From Sneathiella sp. (lineage in GTDB: Bacteria > Pseudomonadota > Alphaproteobacteria > Sneathiellales > Sneathiellaceae), in contig NVRR01000162.1 of assembly GCA_002732675.1 (NCBI GenBank), positions 1 to 7,221 on the forward strand: a stretch of DNA of 7,221 bases, read 5' to 3'. The notes beneath the pieces are model-generated. The model made no database searches. It was not told the DNA's origin and worked only from the letters and a program-made list of their open reading frames with translations. This document shows, one piece after another, positions 1 through 7,139 of the stretch. Each line of letters starts with the position of its first letter. Position 1 is the stretch's first letter. Made by a program: the position numbers and the translations under genes.

Positions 1-81
1 GTTGAAGTCACGCAGCAGCTTGCGCGCCGCTTTACGGGCGGAGAGTTCCATTGCGTTGATAAGGGCGGATTTTCTCGCCAT
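1..81 (-). CDS. suhB: SuhB-like inositol monophosphatase family protein (5' end only)
   Basis: Only the first 27 codons lie inside the window; the gene continues past the left edge. The visible N-terminus begins MARKSALINAMELSARKAAR and continues LLRDFN. This is the typical start of alphaproteobacterial SuhB / inositol-1-monophosphatase proteins, where a short basic stretch leads into the first helix. Family members hydrolyse inositol phosphates or related sugar phosphates using Mg2+, and E. coli SuhB also acts in rRNA transcription antitermination. The metal-binding motifs would be beyond the edge, so activity cannot be judged. The gene follows efp by 71 nt on the same strand. Only a weak AGG-type ribosome-binding site lies about 8 nt before the ATG. 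The assignment rests on a short N-terminal match and on gene order. Confidence 0.72.
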   Translation of the reverse strand, partial: MARKSALINAMELSARKAARKLLRDFN

Positions 82-152
82 GGGATTGACCTGACTCTAA
101 AACGGGAAGGGAAACTTATATGACTAAAACTACACAAATTGGGGCGGCCCGG

Positions 153-716
153 TTATTCCGTCCGCTTCAGATACTCGTTGGTTTCGGTGTTGACAATGAT
201 TTTCTCGCCGGTCCCGCAGAAAGGCGGCACCATGATGCGCAGGCCGTTTTCCATAATTGCCGGCTTGTAGGAGGAGGCGGCCGTCTGGCCCTTCACGGTC
301 GGTTCTGTTTCGGTAATCTCAAGCGTTACCTGTTCTGGCAGGATCACGGACAGCGGGCTGTCGTCATGAAATTCGATTTCCACTTCCATGCCGTCTTGCA
401 GATATGCCACGCTCTCGCCCATCATATCCTTGGCGATGGATACTTGCTCATACGTGCTGTTATCCATGAAGGTGAGCATGTCGTCATCGGCGAACAGGAA
501 CTGATGAGCTTTCTGCTCCAGCCGGACTTTCTCAACAGATTCAGAGGCGCGGAAGCGCTCGTTCAGCTTGGTGCCATCACGCAGGTTTTTCAGCTCCACC
601 TGCAAATAGGCGCCGCCCTTGCCGGGCTGCGTATGCTGGATCTTGACCGCGACCCAAAGGCCGCCTTTATGTTCGACCACATTACCGGGGCGAATGGCAT
701 TTCCGTTTATTTTCAT
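153..716 (-). CDS. efp: Translation elongation factor P
   Basis: A 187-residue protein, the normal EF-P length. EF-P binds between the P and E sites of the ribosome and speeds peptide-bond formation at polyproline stretches. All three beta-barrel domains are recognisable: the N-terminal KOW-like domain (about 1-62), the middle domain (about 65-127) and the C-terminal OB domain (about 129-187). The loop TQPGKGGAY puts a lysine at position 33, matching the E. coli Lys34 that EpmA/EpmB modify by beta-lysylation. This suggests lysine modification rather than the arginine rhamnosylation of EarP systems. The C-terminal signature MVPPF...[16 protein letters not shown] is intact, although PPF is followed by Cys-Gly-Thr. 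The start ATG lies 42 nt after the thiE stop with only a weak GAG ribosome-binding site. A weak promoter-like pair (TTGATC at 781-776, TAGGGT at 758-753, spacer 17) could give efp some independent expression, but this is speculative. Confidence 0.97.
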   Translation of the reverse strand: MKINGNAIRPGNVVEHKGGLWVAVKIQHTQPGKGGAYLQVELKNLRDGTKLNERFRASESVEKVRLEQKAHQFLFADDDMLTFMDNSTYEQVSIAKDMMGESVAYLQDGMEVEIEFHDDSPLSVILPEQVTLEITETEPTVKGQTAASSYKPAIMENGLRIMVPPFCGTGEKIIVNTETNEYLKRTE

Positions 717-758
717 GATTAAGCTCGTTCTGGCATTAAAAAATCTGGCCGGACCCTA

Positions 759-1415
759 TCAGGTTGCGGCCCACTGATCAATCACCCGGTTAAAGGCCGC
801 GACACCGGCACCGGCACCGCCTTCATAGTCCCAGACACCACTGGCGACGCAAAGGAAATCGGCGCCGCTTTCCAGAAGACCCAGGGCATTGTCCGCTGTG
901 ATCCCACCAATGGCGACGCAAGGGACGACGGCGATATCGGACCACCATTTCAGGATCGACGGGTCAGCCTTGGTCGTTGCGTCCTTGGTGGGGGAGGGAA
1001 AAAACGCGCCGAAGGCTACATAATCCGCGCCCTTGTCAGCAGCATCCATGGCGAGGTGCTTCGATGCCTTGCAGGTGACGCCGACGATGGCGTCGGGACC
1101 CATAATCCGGCGGGCGTCGGCATAGGGCGTGTCATCCTGCCCGACATGAACTCCGTCGCAGCCGAGATCAGACGCAGCCTCGGGGTCGTCATTCAAGATA
1201 AAGGCAACATCATGGGCTGCGGCGATGGGCATCAGCCGTTTCGTTGCTTCGCGGATTTCTTCGATGGGGCGGTCTTTCAGGCGCAGCTGAAAACAGGCGA
1301 CATCGCCCGCGTCGAGCGCCTTGGTGAAAGCACCCTCAAATTCGTCGAGATTGATTGTCGCCGGGGAGAGCAGATAAAGACGCGGCCGGACTTTATTGTT
1401 ATTTGTCGATGGCAT
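759..1415 (-). CDS. thiE: Thiamine-phosphate synthase
   Basis: A 218-residue TIM-barrel protein of the ThiE/TenI family. ThiE joins hydroxymethylpyrimidine diphosphate to the thiazole phosphate, giving thiamine phosphate and pyrophosphate in the cytoplasm. Expected active-site elements appear in order: QLRLK (residues 43-47, the Q-x-R-x-K pyrimidine/diphosphate site), NDD (75-77), DGVHVGQDD (87-95, metal-binding Asp), GVTCKAS (112-118, Thr where the B. subtilis enzyme has Ser), GADYVAFGAFFPSPTK (129-144, with the thiazole-phosphate Thr/Lys loop) and VAIGGI near the C-terminus. These residues favour true ThiE over the TenI aminotautomerase. The ATG follows the fba TAA with no gap, and a GGAAG ribosome-binding site lies within the end of fba, so translation is probably coupled to fba. 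The gene ends with tandem in-frame stops TGA TAG. With no leader there is no room for a TPP riboswitch directly upstream. Confidence 0.93.
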   Translation of the reverse strand: MPSTNNNKVRPRLYLLSPATINLDEFEGAFTKALDAGDVACFQLRLKDRPIEEIREATKRLMPIAAAHDVAFILNDDPEAASDLGCDGVHVGQDDTPYADARRIMGPDAIVGVTCKASKHLAMDAADKGADYVAFGAFFPSPTKDATTKADPSILKWWSDIAVVPCVAIGGITADNALGLLESGADFLCVASGVWDYEGGAGAGVAAFNRVIDQWAAT

Positions 1416-2426
1416 TTACGCGTTCGCTTCCATGTCAGCGTTATATTCTCCGTCGCGGGCGGCACTGGTGAGGCGGGCCCGGGTGAGGAACGCGGCTTGT
1501 GCAGCCTCGACATTCGCGGGTTTACCTTGCCAGACGGCAAGGGCGGAGGCTTGCAGGGCGCGGCCAAAGGAATAGCTGATCTCCCACGGTTGGCGGCCCA
1601 GCTGGTTCATGGCATTGAGATGCTCGGTCGCCTGCCGCTCCGGTTGACCACCGGACAAGAAGACAATGCCGGGCACAGCAGTGGGAACGGTCTGGGAAAA
1701 GCAATAGAGGGTTTTGGAGGCGACTTCGTCAACACCAGCCTGTTCCGGGCAATCCTTGCCGGAGACAACCATATTGGGTTTCAGCAGCATCTGTTCCAGC
1801 ACGACACGCTGTTTATAAAGCTCGTCAAACACAGCTTTCAAAGTTGTTTCCGTCGCCGCATAGCATTCATCAATGGAGTGATCGCCATCCATCAGTACTT
1901 CAGGCTCGACGATGGGGACGATATTCGCTTCCTGACAGAGCGCCGCATAGCGGGCAAGGGCATGGGCATTGGCGTCGATGCAATACTGGCTCGGCGCGCC
2001 ATCGCCAATGGAGATAACCGCCCGCCATTTGGCAAAACGAGCCCCGAGGTCATGATACTCTGCCAACCGCTCGCGCAGCCCGTCAAGGCCTTCCGTCACC
2101 AACTCACCGTCGGAGAAGGCGAGGGGTTTTGCGCCCATATCCACCTTGATGCCGGGGATAATATGTTGATCCTCCAGCAGGGTAGTCAGTTGGCGGCCAT
2201 CTTTCGCTGCCTGACGCAAGGTCTCATCATAGAGGATTACGCCGCTGATATAATCGCCCACGTCTTTGGCCGAGAACAGCAGCTCACGATAATCGCGGCG
2301 GCTTTCCTTTGTGCTGGCTGTCTTGATACTATCCAGCCGTTTTTTGATCGTGCCGGTGCTTTCATCGGCGGCGAGAATACCTTTGCTGGGCGCCACGAGG
2401 GCGGCAGCAATATCTTCCATATCCAT
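1416..2426 (-). CDS. fba: Fructose-bisphosphate aldolase, class I
   Basis: A 336-residue class I (Schiff-base) aldolase that reversibly splits fructose 1,6-bisphosphate into dihydroxyacetone phosphate and glyceraldehyde 3-phosphate. Related enzymes also act on sedoheptulose 1,7-bisphosphate. The classical animal/plant-type class I signatures are present: GILAADES (16-23, catalytic Asp21), GIKVD (92-96), AKWR (132-135, Lys133), EPE (174-176) and LLKPNMV (214-220) with Lys216 as the Schiff-base lysine, followed by LSGGQ. No zinc-binding class II motifs are seen. The protein ends at MEANA and lacks the C-terminal tyrosine tail of the animal muscle enzyme, as do many bacterial class I aldolases. 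The first ATG is preferred over the one two codons later because AGGA lies 9 nt upstream (2439-2436). It starts 35 nt after pgk and abuts thiE directly. Confidence 0.97.
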   Translation of the reverse strand: MDMEDIAAALVAPSKGILAADESTGTIKKRLDSIKTASTKESRRDYRELLFSAKDVGDYISGVILYDETLRQAAKDGRQLTTLLEDQHIIPGIKVDMGAKPLAFSDGELVTEGLDGLRERLAEYHDLGARFAKWRAVISIGDGAPSQYCIDANAHALARYAALCQEANIVPIVEPEVLMDGDHSIDECYAATETTLKAVFDELYKQRVVLEQMLLKPNMVVSGKDCPEQAGVDEVASKTLYCFSQTVPTAVPGIVFLSGGQPERQATEHLNAMNQLGRQPWEISYSFGRALQASALAVWQGKPANVEAAQAAFLTRARLTSAARDGEYNADMEANA

Positions 2427-2461
2427 TGTTCGAGGTCCTGCCTTAGAGAATTGTGGGCCTG

Positions 2462-3661
2462 TTAATTTGCGTTGTTAAGGGCTGTGACACCCGGAAGGTC
2501 TTTACCTTCCATCCACTCAAGAAACGCACCGCCTGCTGTTGAAATATAGGTAAGCTCTTCCGTGACACCGGCTTTCGCCATGGCCGCCACCGTATCGCCG
2601 CCACCGGCGACAGAAATCAACTGTCCGGCTTTGGTGAGCGCCGCCGCCTGTTTGGCAACGGCAATGGTCGCGGTCCCGAAGGGATCAATCTCGAAGGCGC
2701 CCAAGGGCCCGTTCCAGATCAGCGTTTTGCTGCCCGCAAGTTTGTCGTTCAGCAGCGCAATGGTGGCGGGGCCAGCATCGAGGATCATTTCATCCGGCGC
2801 GACATCGTCATATCCGGCGACGCGGTTGGCAGCACCCGCCTTGAATTCGGTCGCCAGTACCAGATCAATGGGGAGGACGATTTCGCAGCTTACCGTCTCG
2901 GCTTTTGCAAGAATGTCGTGGGCCGTATCCGCGAGATCATGCTCACAGAGGGACGCGCCGACGTCAATGCCTTGGGCATTCAGAAATGTATTGGCCATGC
3001 CGCCGCCAATCACCAGCAAGTCAACTTTTTCGATCAGATTGAACAGCAGGTCGAGTTTGGTGGAGATTTTGGCGCCGCCGACAATGGCCATGACGGGGCG
3101 GGCGGGATTTTCAAGCGCCGCGCCAAGCGCGGTCAGTTCCGTTTCCATATTGCGTCCGGCATAGGCGGGGAGCAAATGCGCGAGGGCCTCGGTTGAGGCA
3201 TGGGCCCGATGCGAGCAGGAGAAGGCGTCATTGACGTAGATATCGCCGAGCGCCGCGAGGCGTGCGGCAAAGCCCGGATCATTTTCCTCTTCCCCCGCAT
3301 GATAGCGGACATTTTCGAGCATAATGACGGCGCCGGCCGACAAGTCGGCGATCTGCGCGGCGACATCAGCGCCAACGCAGTCATCAGCGAAGGCGACGGT
3401 GGCGCCCAATTTTGTCGCAACGCCGTCTGCGATAGAACGCAGCGACATTTCCGGAACGCGCACCCCTTTGGGTCGACCAAAATGGCTAAGCAGGACGACT
3501 TTTGCCCCGCCGTCCACGAGTTCTTTAAGGGTCGGGAGTATGCGTTCGATCCGGGTATAGTCCGAAATCGCGCCGTCCTGCATGGGGACATTGAGATCGA
3601 CCCGGACCAGCACGGTTTTCCCCGCCGGGTCCAGATCATCGAACGTTTTAAACGCGACCAT
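2462..3661 (-). CDS. pgk: Phosphoglycerate kinase
   Basis: A 399-residue two-domain kinase that reversibly transfers phosphate between 1,3-bisphosphoglycerate and ADP. N-domain substrate motifs: VRVDLNVP (19-26), Arg37 in [13 protein letters not shown] (59-66), [11 protein letters not shown] (115-125, Arg119) and [13 protein letters not shown] (144-156, Arg152). C-domain nucleotide motifs: [29 protein letters not shown] and the Gly-rich SVAGGGDT, followed by the closing [10 protein letters not shown]. All look intact. The frame stays open upstream to an ATG at 3733, but that start would lie inside gap and add 24 residues unlike any PGK. The ATG at 3661 has the ribosome-binding site AAGGGAG at the right distance and gives the standard [12 protein letters not shown]-terminus. 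The gap-pgk spacing is 14 nt. Confidence 0.98.
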   Translation of the reverse strand: MVAFKTFDDLDPAGKTVLVRVDLNVPMQDGAISDYTRIERILPTLKELVDGGAKVVLLSHFGRPKGVRVPEMSLRSIADGVATKLGATVAFADDCVGADVAAQIADLSAGAVIMLENVRYHAGEEENDPGFAARLAALGDIYVNDAFSCSHRAHASTEALAHLLPAYAGRNMETELTALGAALENPARPVMAIVGGAKISTKLDLLFNLIEKVDLLVIGGGMANTFLNAQGIDVGASLCEHDLADTAHDILAKAETVSCEIVLPIDLVLATEFKAGAANRVAGYDDVAPDEMILDAGPATIALLNDKLAGSKTLIWNGPLGAFEIDPFGTATIAVAKQAAALTKAGQLISVAGGGDTVAAMAKAGVTEELTYISTAGGAFLEWMEGKDLPGVTALNNAN

Positions 3662-3670
3662 TCCGATGGG

Positions 3671-3677
3671 CTCCCTT
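3671..3677 (-). promoter_or_regulatory. pgk ribosome-binding site overlapping the gap stop codon
   Basis: On the minus strand the sequence reads TTAAGGGAGCCCATCGGAATG. AAGGGAG sits 9 nt before the pgk ATG, and its two leading A's are the last two bases of the gap TAA stop codon. This fixes the pgk start at 3661. It also implies that ribosomes finishing gap occupy the pgk initiation site, a common arrangement for coupling two enzymes needed in balanced amounts. Confidence 0.8.
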
Positions 3678-4683
3678 AACCGGCGTTGACCATGGCAATT
3701 GCCGTATCGCTCATCCGGTTGGAGAAGCCCCATTCATTGTCGTACCAGCTGAGAATCCGCACGAAAGTGCCTCCAACAACCTGAGTCTGAGGTAAATCAA
3801 ACGTTGAACTTGCCGGATTATGGTTGAAATCTATGGAGACCAGCGGTTCGCTATTGACGTCCAGAATGCCTTTAAGGCGACCATTGGCGGCCTTGGTGAT
3901 GGCCGCGTTGATTTCTTCAACCGATGTCGCACGGCTAGCGACAAAAGTCAGGTCGATCATCGACACATTCGGGGTTGGGACCCGAATGGAGGTGCCATCA
4001 ATTTTGCCTGCCAGTTCCGGCAAAACCAGACCAACGGCTTTTGCGGCGCCAGTAGATGTCGGGATCATCGACATGCCCGCCGCCCGGGCCCGGTGCAGAT
4101 CGGAATGCAGGGTATCGAGAACTGGCTGATCGCCGGTGAAGGAATGAACCGTGGTCATGAAACCATGGGTGATGCCAACGGCTTCGTTCAGAACTTGCGC
4201 CACTGGTGCCAGACAATTTGTGGTGCAGGAGGCGTTGGAGATAACCGTATGACCGGCTTCGATCTTGTCATCATTGACGCCGAAAACAACGGTCAGGTCA
4301 ACGTCTTTGCCCGGTGCCGAAATCAGCACTTTCTTGGCGCCAGCGTCGATATGCAGGGCGGCCTTGTTGCGCTGAGTAAAGATGCCTGTGCATTCAAAGG
4401 CAATATCGACATTGAGCTCACCCCAGGGCAGATCGGCAGGATTGCGCTCTGCGGTCACCCGGATCGGACCACGGCCCAGATCAATGCTGCTTCCAGAGAC
4501 TGTTACCGTGCCCGGAAAGCGGCCATGCACACTGTCATAGCGCAAAAGATGGGCATTTGCTTCGACTGAACCCAGGTCATTGATGCCGACGACGTCGATA
4601 TCGGTCCGGCCAGATTCGTAAATCGCCCGCAGAATATTCCGGCCAATACGTCCAAATCCGTTAATTGCTACACGAACAGTCAT
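3676..4683 (-). CDS. gap: Glyceraldehyde-3-phosphate dehydrogenase, type I
   Basis: A 335-residue phosphorylating GAPDH that reversibly converts glyceraldehyde 3-phosphate to 1,3-bisphosphoglycerate, feeding pgk directly. The Rossmann motif [10 protein letters not shown] (7-16) is followed by GINDL (33-37). Asp36 occupies the adenine-ribose position typical of NAD-preferring enzymes. The catalytic loop [12 protein letters not shown] (149-160) carries nucleophile Cys153, with general base His180 in [10 protein letters not shown]. The phosphate-site segments STGAAKAV and the closing [12 protein letters not shown] are intact. Where NAD enzymes often have Leu-Pro and chloroplast NADP enzymes Ala-Ser before the conserved His, this protein has Thr191-Leu192, so cofactor choice is not fully settled; NAD is the better guess. 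A strong AGGAG ribosome-binding site precedes the ATG. The tkt-gap gap is 53 nt with no hairpin terminator. Confidence 0.98.
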   Translation of the reverse strand: MTVRVAINGFGRIGRNILRAIYESGRTDIDVVGINDLGSVEANAHLLRYDSVHGRFPGTVTVSGSSIDLGRGPIRVTAERNPADLPWGELNVDIAFECTGIFTQRNKAALHIDAGAKKVLISAPGKDVDLTVVFGVNDDKIEAGHTVISNASCTTNCLAPVAQVLNEAVGITHGFMTTVHSFTGDQPVLDTLHSDLHRARAAGMSMIPTSTGAAKAVGLVLPELAGKIDGTSIRVPTPNVSMIDLTFVASRATSVEEINAAITKAANGRLKGILDVNSEPLVSIDFNHNPASSTFDLPQTQVVGGTFVRILSWYDNEWGFSNRMSDTAIAMVNAG

Positions 4684-4692
4684 GTCTTTCTA

Positions 4693-4697
4693 CTCCT
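4693..4697 (-). promoter_or_regulatory. Strong ribosome-binding site of gap
   Basis: Minus-strand AGGAG lies 9 nt upstream of the gap ATG (sequence AGGAGTAGAAAGACATG). It is the best match to the anti-Shine-Dalgarno sequence among the genes here, consistent with GAPDH being a highly expressed enzyme. It supports the start at 4683. Confidence 0.8.
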
Positions 4698-4736
4698 GAT
4701 ATCTAGGGGACGGTCACAATGCCGCCTCGATCCAAA

Positions 4737-6740
4737 TTAAAGTCTGTCTTTTGCGGCGGTGACAATAGCCTCTGCGGTAATGCCGAAATGTTTGTAGAGG
4801 TCGCCGGCAGGGGCGGAAGCGCCGAAACTATCGATGCCGATAACGGCGCCCTTCAACCCGGTGTATTTCGCCCAGCCCATGGTACAGGCGGCCTCAATGG
4901 CGATTTTGATGGTACCGGGGCCAAGGGTCGCGGTTTTATACGCGAGATCCTGCTGATCGAACAGTTCCCAGCAGGGCAGGGAAACAACACGGGTGCCGAC
5001 CCCATCTTTTTCCAGCCTTTTCTGAGCGTCCACGGCAATGGAAACTTCAGATCCGGTTGCGAGGATGGTTACCTTGGGCTCCAGATTAGCCGCCGAAATC
5101 TCATAACCGCCTTTGGCCGACAGATTTTCCGCCGTGTGACTGAGGCGCAAGAGCGGCAAACCCTGACGGCTTAAAGAGAGCACCGATGGTGTGTCCGTGG
5201 TTTTCAGCGCCTGCTGCCAGCATTCCGCGGTTTCCACCGCATCGGCGGGACGATAGACATTGAGGTTTGGCATTGCCCGGAGGGCGGCCAGATGCTCCAC
5301 CGGCTGATGGGTCGGGCCGTCTTCGCCGAGGCCGATGCTGTCATGGGTCATGACATAAATCACCCTGAGTCCCATCAAGGCAGAGAGCCGGATGGCCGGA
5401 CGGGCATAGTCGGTGAAAACCATAAAAGTCCCGCCATAGGGGATGAAACCCTTATGAAGCGCAAGGCCGTTCATAATCGCGGCCATGCCGAATTCCCGCA
5501 CGCCATAGTAAATATAGCGCCCGGAGAAATCGTCGGGTGTTATCGGGTTCAGTTGCGACGTTTTGGTCAGGTTGGAGCCGGTAAGGTCAGCCGAGCCGCC
5601 AACGGTTTCCATGATATGTTCGTTGATGACGTTAAGTGCTTCCTGACTGGATTTGCGTGTCGCCCAGCCCGGCGCGTCGTTGCTCAGACGTTCCTTATGG
5701 TCCGCGATAACGTCATCAAAATCGGCAGGAAGATCTCCTGACTGGCCTTTATTGAAGAGGTCGCGTTTTTCTTCACTGAGCGTCGCCAGGGATTGTTCCC
5801 ATTCGGCGGAAAGTCGGGCGCCCTTGGTGCCAGCAGTACGCCAGCAGTCCAGGACCTTAACAGGAATATCGAAGGCCGCATGGGGCCAACCCAGCGCTTT
5901 TCGCGCCAGAGTGATTTCGTCCGTGCCGAGGGGTGCGCCGTGAGCCCCCGCCGTTCCCTGTTTGTTGGGCGCGCCATACCCAATTGTCGTGCGACAGGCG
6001 ATCATCGATGGTTTGTTGACGGTCTTGGCCAGGGCAATGGCTTTTTCGATCTGATCGGCATCATGGCCGTCGACTTCCTGAACATCCCAGCCCGCAGCCT
6101 CAAACCGCTTTTTCTGATCATCAGAGACGGATAGCTCAGTCGCGCCATCGATGCTGATGGAATTATCGTCCCACAGCAATATCAGTTTGCTGAGGCCCAA
6201 ATGTCCGGCGAAGGAGATGGCTTCATGACTGATCCCCTCCATCAGGCAACCGTCACCGGCGATCACGTAAGTGTAATGATCAACGATGGATTTGAAACGG
6301 GCGGCGAGCATTTGCTCGGCCAGCGCCATGCCCACGGCGGTCGCCAGACCCTGACCCAGTGGGCCGGTTGTGGTTTCTATGCCATCGGCATGTCCGTATT
6401 CCGGATGACCGGCCGTCTTCGAGCCCAACTGGCGGAAATTTTTGATCTCCTCCAGTGTCATGTCCTTGTAGCCGGTCAGATACAAAAGTGAATACAGCAG
6501 CGCCGATCCATGGCCCGCGGACAGGACAAACCGGTCACGATCCGGCCAGTGGGGCTTCATCGGATCAAATTTCAAAAATTTCGAAAATAGCACTGTCGCC
6601 ACGTCGGCCATGCCCATGGGCATACCCGGATGGCCGGAATTGGCTTGCTGGACCGCGTCCATGGAAAGCGCGCGAATGGCATTTGCCATATCGTTGTGCT
6701 TGGATGTATTCGGTGACGACTTCAGCCCGATTTCATTCAT
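4737..6740 (-). CDS. tkt: Transketolase
   Basis: A 667-residue ThDP- and divalent-cation-dependent enzyme that transfers two-carbon ketol units between pentose, hexose and erythrose/sedoheptulose phosphates. Features in order: SGHPGMPMG (35-43, substrate His37), [11 protein letters not shown] (69-79), TGPLGQG (125-131), the ThDP motif from GDG (162-164, Asp163) to DDN (191-193, metal ligand Asn193), AHGAPLG (266-272, His267), [10 protein letters not shown] (381-390), YGVREFGM (412-419, Glu416 that activates the cofactor), the [18 protein letters not shown] substrate loop and SRQGLP. These fit transketolase rather than DXS or pyruvate dehydrogenase E1. The frame extends upstream to a TTG at 6797, but those 19 extra residues do not resemble the family. 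The ATG at 6740 gives [26 protein letters not shown]. Its ribosome-binding site is weak, and Met18 (codon at 6689) is a less likely alternative start. First gene of the minus-strand cluster. Confidence 0.97.
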   Translation of the reverse strand: MNEIGLKSSPNTSKHNDMANAIRALSMDAVQQANSGHPGMPMGMADVATVLFSKFLKFDPMKPHWPDRDRFVLSAGHGSALLYSLLYLTGYKDMTLEEIKNFRQLGSKTAGHPEYGHADGIETTTGPLGQGLATAVGMALAEQMLAARFKSIVDHYTYVIAGDGCLMEGISHEAISFAGHLGLSKLILLWDDNSISIDGATELSVSDDQKKRFEAAGWDVQEVDGHDADQIEKAIALAKTVNKPSMIACRTTIGYGAPNKQGTAGAHGAPLGTDEITLARKALGWPHAAFDIPVKVLDCWRTAGTKGARLSAEWEQSLATLSEEKRDLFNKGQSGDLPADFDDVIADHKERLSNDAPGWATRKSSQEALNVINEHIMETVGGSADLTGSNLTKTSQLNPITPDDFSGRYIYYGVREFGMAAIMNGLALHKGFIPYGGTFMVFTDYARPAIRLSALMGLRVIYVMTHDSIGLGEDGPTHQPVEHLAALRAMPNLNVYRPADAVETAECWQQALKTTDTPSVLSLSRQGLPLLRLSHTAENLSAKGGYEISAANLEPKVTILATGSEVSIAVDAQKRLEKDGVGTRVVSLPCWELFDQQDLAYKTATLGPGTIKIAIEAACTMGWAKYTGLKGAVIGIDSFGASAPAGDLYKHFGITAEAIVTAAKDRL

Positions 6741-6877
6741 AGTTGGCTCATCTTTAATCCACCTGTGACGATTTCCCTGATCCGGCCGGGTGCCCAAAAT
6801 GCCGGGCGGCGGCGGGAAGAATGGTTTTCAAGTCACAAGTGCCCATTAGCGGGGTTGGTTTCAATATGCATCGACGA

Positions 6878-6931
6878 TTCACGCGGGGCCGACCCGGTTT
6901 TGATGTCATACCCGGCCGCATTTTCACGCGG
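6878..6931. repeat. Pair of 9-bp direct repeats TTCACGCGG
   Basis: TTCACGCGG occurs at 6878-6886 and again at 6923-6931, so the start positions are 45 bp apart. Both are perfect copies lying within the presumed 5' leader of tkt. They could be binding sites for a regulator or pairing elements in the leader RNA, but two 9-mers in a GC-rich stretch could also arise by chance. Confidence 0.4.
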
Positions 6932-6973
6932 CAGATTGCCCTGACGGTCGGGTGGCCTTTGGGAATCGGGGCG

Positions 6974-7002
6974 AAGATGCCGCCCAATGACTTGTACGTC
7001 AA
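6974..7002 (-). promoter_or_regulatory. Candidate promoter reading toward tkt
   Basis: On the minus strand, TTGACG (7002-6997) is a 5/6 match to the housekeeping -35 box. After a 17-nt spacer comes CATCTT (6979-6974), a poor -10 box. Alphaproteobacterial -10 boxes are often degenerate, so this is plausible, but the call rests mainly on the -35 element. Transcription from here would give a tkt leader of about 225 nt. Confidence 0.35.
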
Positions 7003-7066
7003 CTGCTTAGTTATCGCGAAGGCCCGGTTTCCGCATAAAAGTGCTGTGAGCAATTGTGTTGACGTA
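6995..7066. repeat. Perfect 9-bp inverted repeat TACGTCAAC / GTTGACGTA
   Basis: TACGTCAAC at 6995-7003 is the exact reverse complement of GTTGACGTA at 7058-7066, with 54 bp between the arms. Each arm contains a TTGACG -35-like box pointing outward, one toward tkt and one toward the rightward gene. The identity extends beyond the -35 hexamer by one base on the 5' side and two on the 3' side, so the arms may be a shared operator as well as promoter elements. The spacing is too wide for a stable RNA hairpin to be the main role. Confidence 0.5.
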
Positions 7067-7088
7067 TGTTATGGCTTGATCGTATTGT
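7059..7088 (+). promoter_or_regulatory. Candidate promoter reading toward the gene at 7140
   Basis: TTGACG (7059-7064) followed after 18 nt by TATTGT (7083-7088, 4/6 match to TATAAT). This would start transcription near 7095 and leave a leader of about 45 nt before the ATG at 7140. It is the better of the two promoter candidates in this intergenic region. Confidence 0.42.
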
Positions 7089-7139
7089 TGAAGATGAAGG
7101 ATTTCATGTAACTAGATCAAAGCAATGTGAAAAAATCTC

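Larger units (their letters stand above)
6741..7139. other. Divergent intergenic region between tkt and the rightward gene
   Basis: About 400 bp without a convincing gene, separating the minus-strand tkt from the plus-strand gene at 7140. It should hold promoters for both directions. The right third (about 7000-7139) is AT-richer and the part next to tkt is GC-rich. Visible items are two outward-pointing TTGACG boxes within an inverted repeat, a GC-rich short hairpin at 6969-6985, and two copies of TTCACGCGG. Open frames on both strands here resemble no protein I recognise and lack ribosome-binding sites. I see no tRNA, no riboswitch that I recognise and no terminator hairpin with a U-run. 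Confidence 0.7.

Noticed and set aside
120..722. A 200-codon plus-strand open frame covering efp on the opposite strand.
   Set aside because: It is the mirror of a clearly recognised EF-P gene and has no recognisable domain; chance absence of stops is enough to explain it.
717..758. The T-run (TTTTTT on the minus strand) after thiE as a possible intrinsic terminator.
   Set aside because: No stable GC-rich hairpin immediately precedes it; the nearby GCCAGA copies are direct, not inverted, repeats.
1056..2465. A 469-codon plus-strand open frame opposite fba and thiE.
   Set aside because: It lies fully antisense to two well-supported enzyme genes, resembles no protein family, and its composition (rich in Gly, Arg, Phe, His) is that of a reverse-strand shadow in GC-rich DNA.
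3662..3733. A longer PGK starting inside gap at the ATG at 3733.
   Set aside because: The extra 24 residues are a shadow of the gap C-terminal coding sequence; the ATG at 3661 has a good ribosome-binding site and the standard PGK N-terminus.
6741..6797. A longer transketolase N-terminus starting at the TTG at 6797.
   Set aside because: The extra 19 residues do not resemble the family, the start is a TTG, and the ATG at 6740 gives the normal length.
6833..6871. A 12-codon minus-strand mini-frame (MHIETNPANGHL, then stop) that could be a leader peptide for tkt.
   Set aside because: No Shine-Dalgarno sequence, no run of a regulatory amino acid and no attenuator hairpin following it.
6754..7053. 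A 99-codon minus-strand open frame in the tkt upstream region.
   Set aside because: No ribosome-binding site, no recognisable family, basic and proline-rich composition typical of untranslated GC-rich sequence, and it covers the candidate promoter elements.
6800..7139. 6S RNA or another known non-coding RNA in the intergenic region.
   Set aside because: In alphaproteobacteria 6S RNA usually lies near zapA, which would be beyond the right edge; no long near-perfect stem with a central bubble is visible here.
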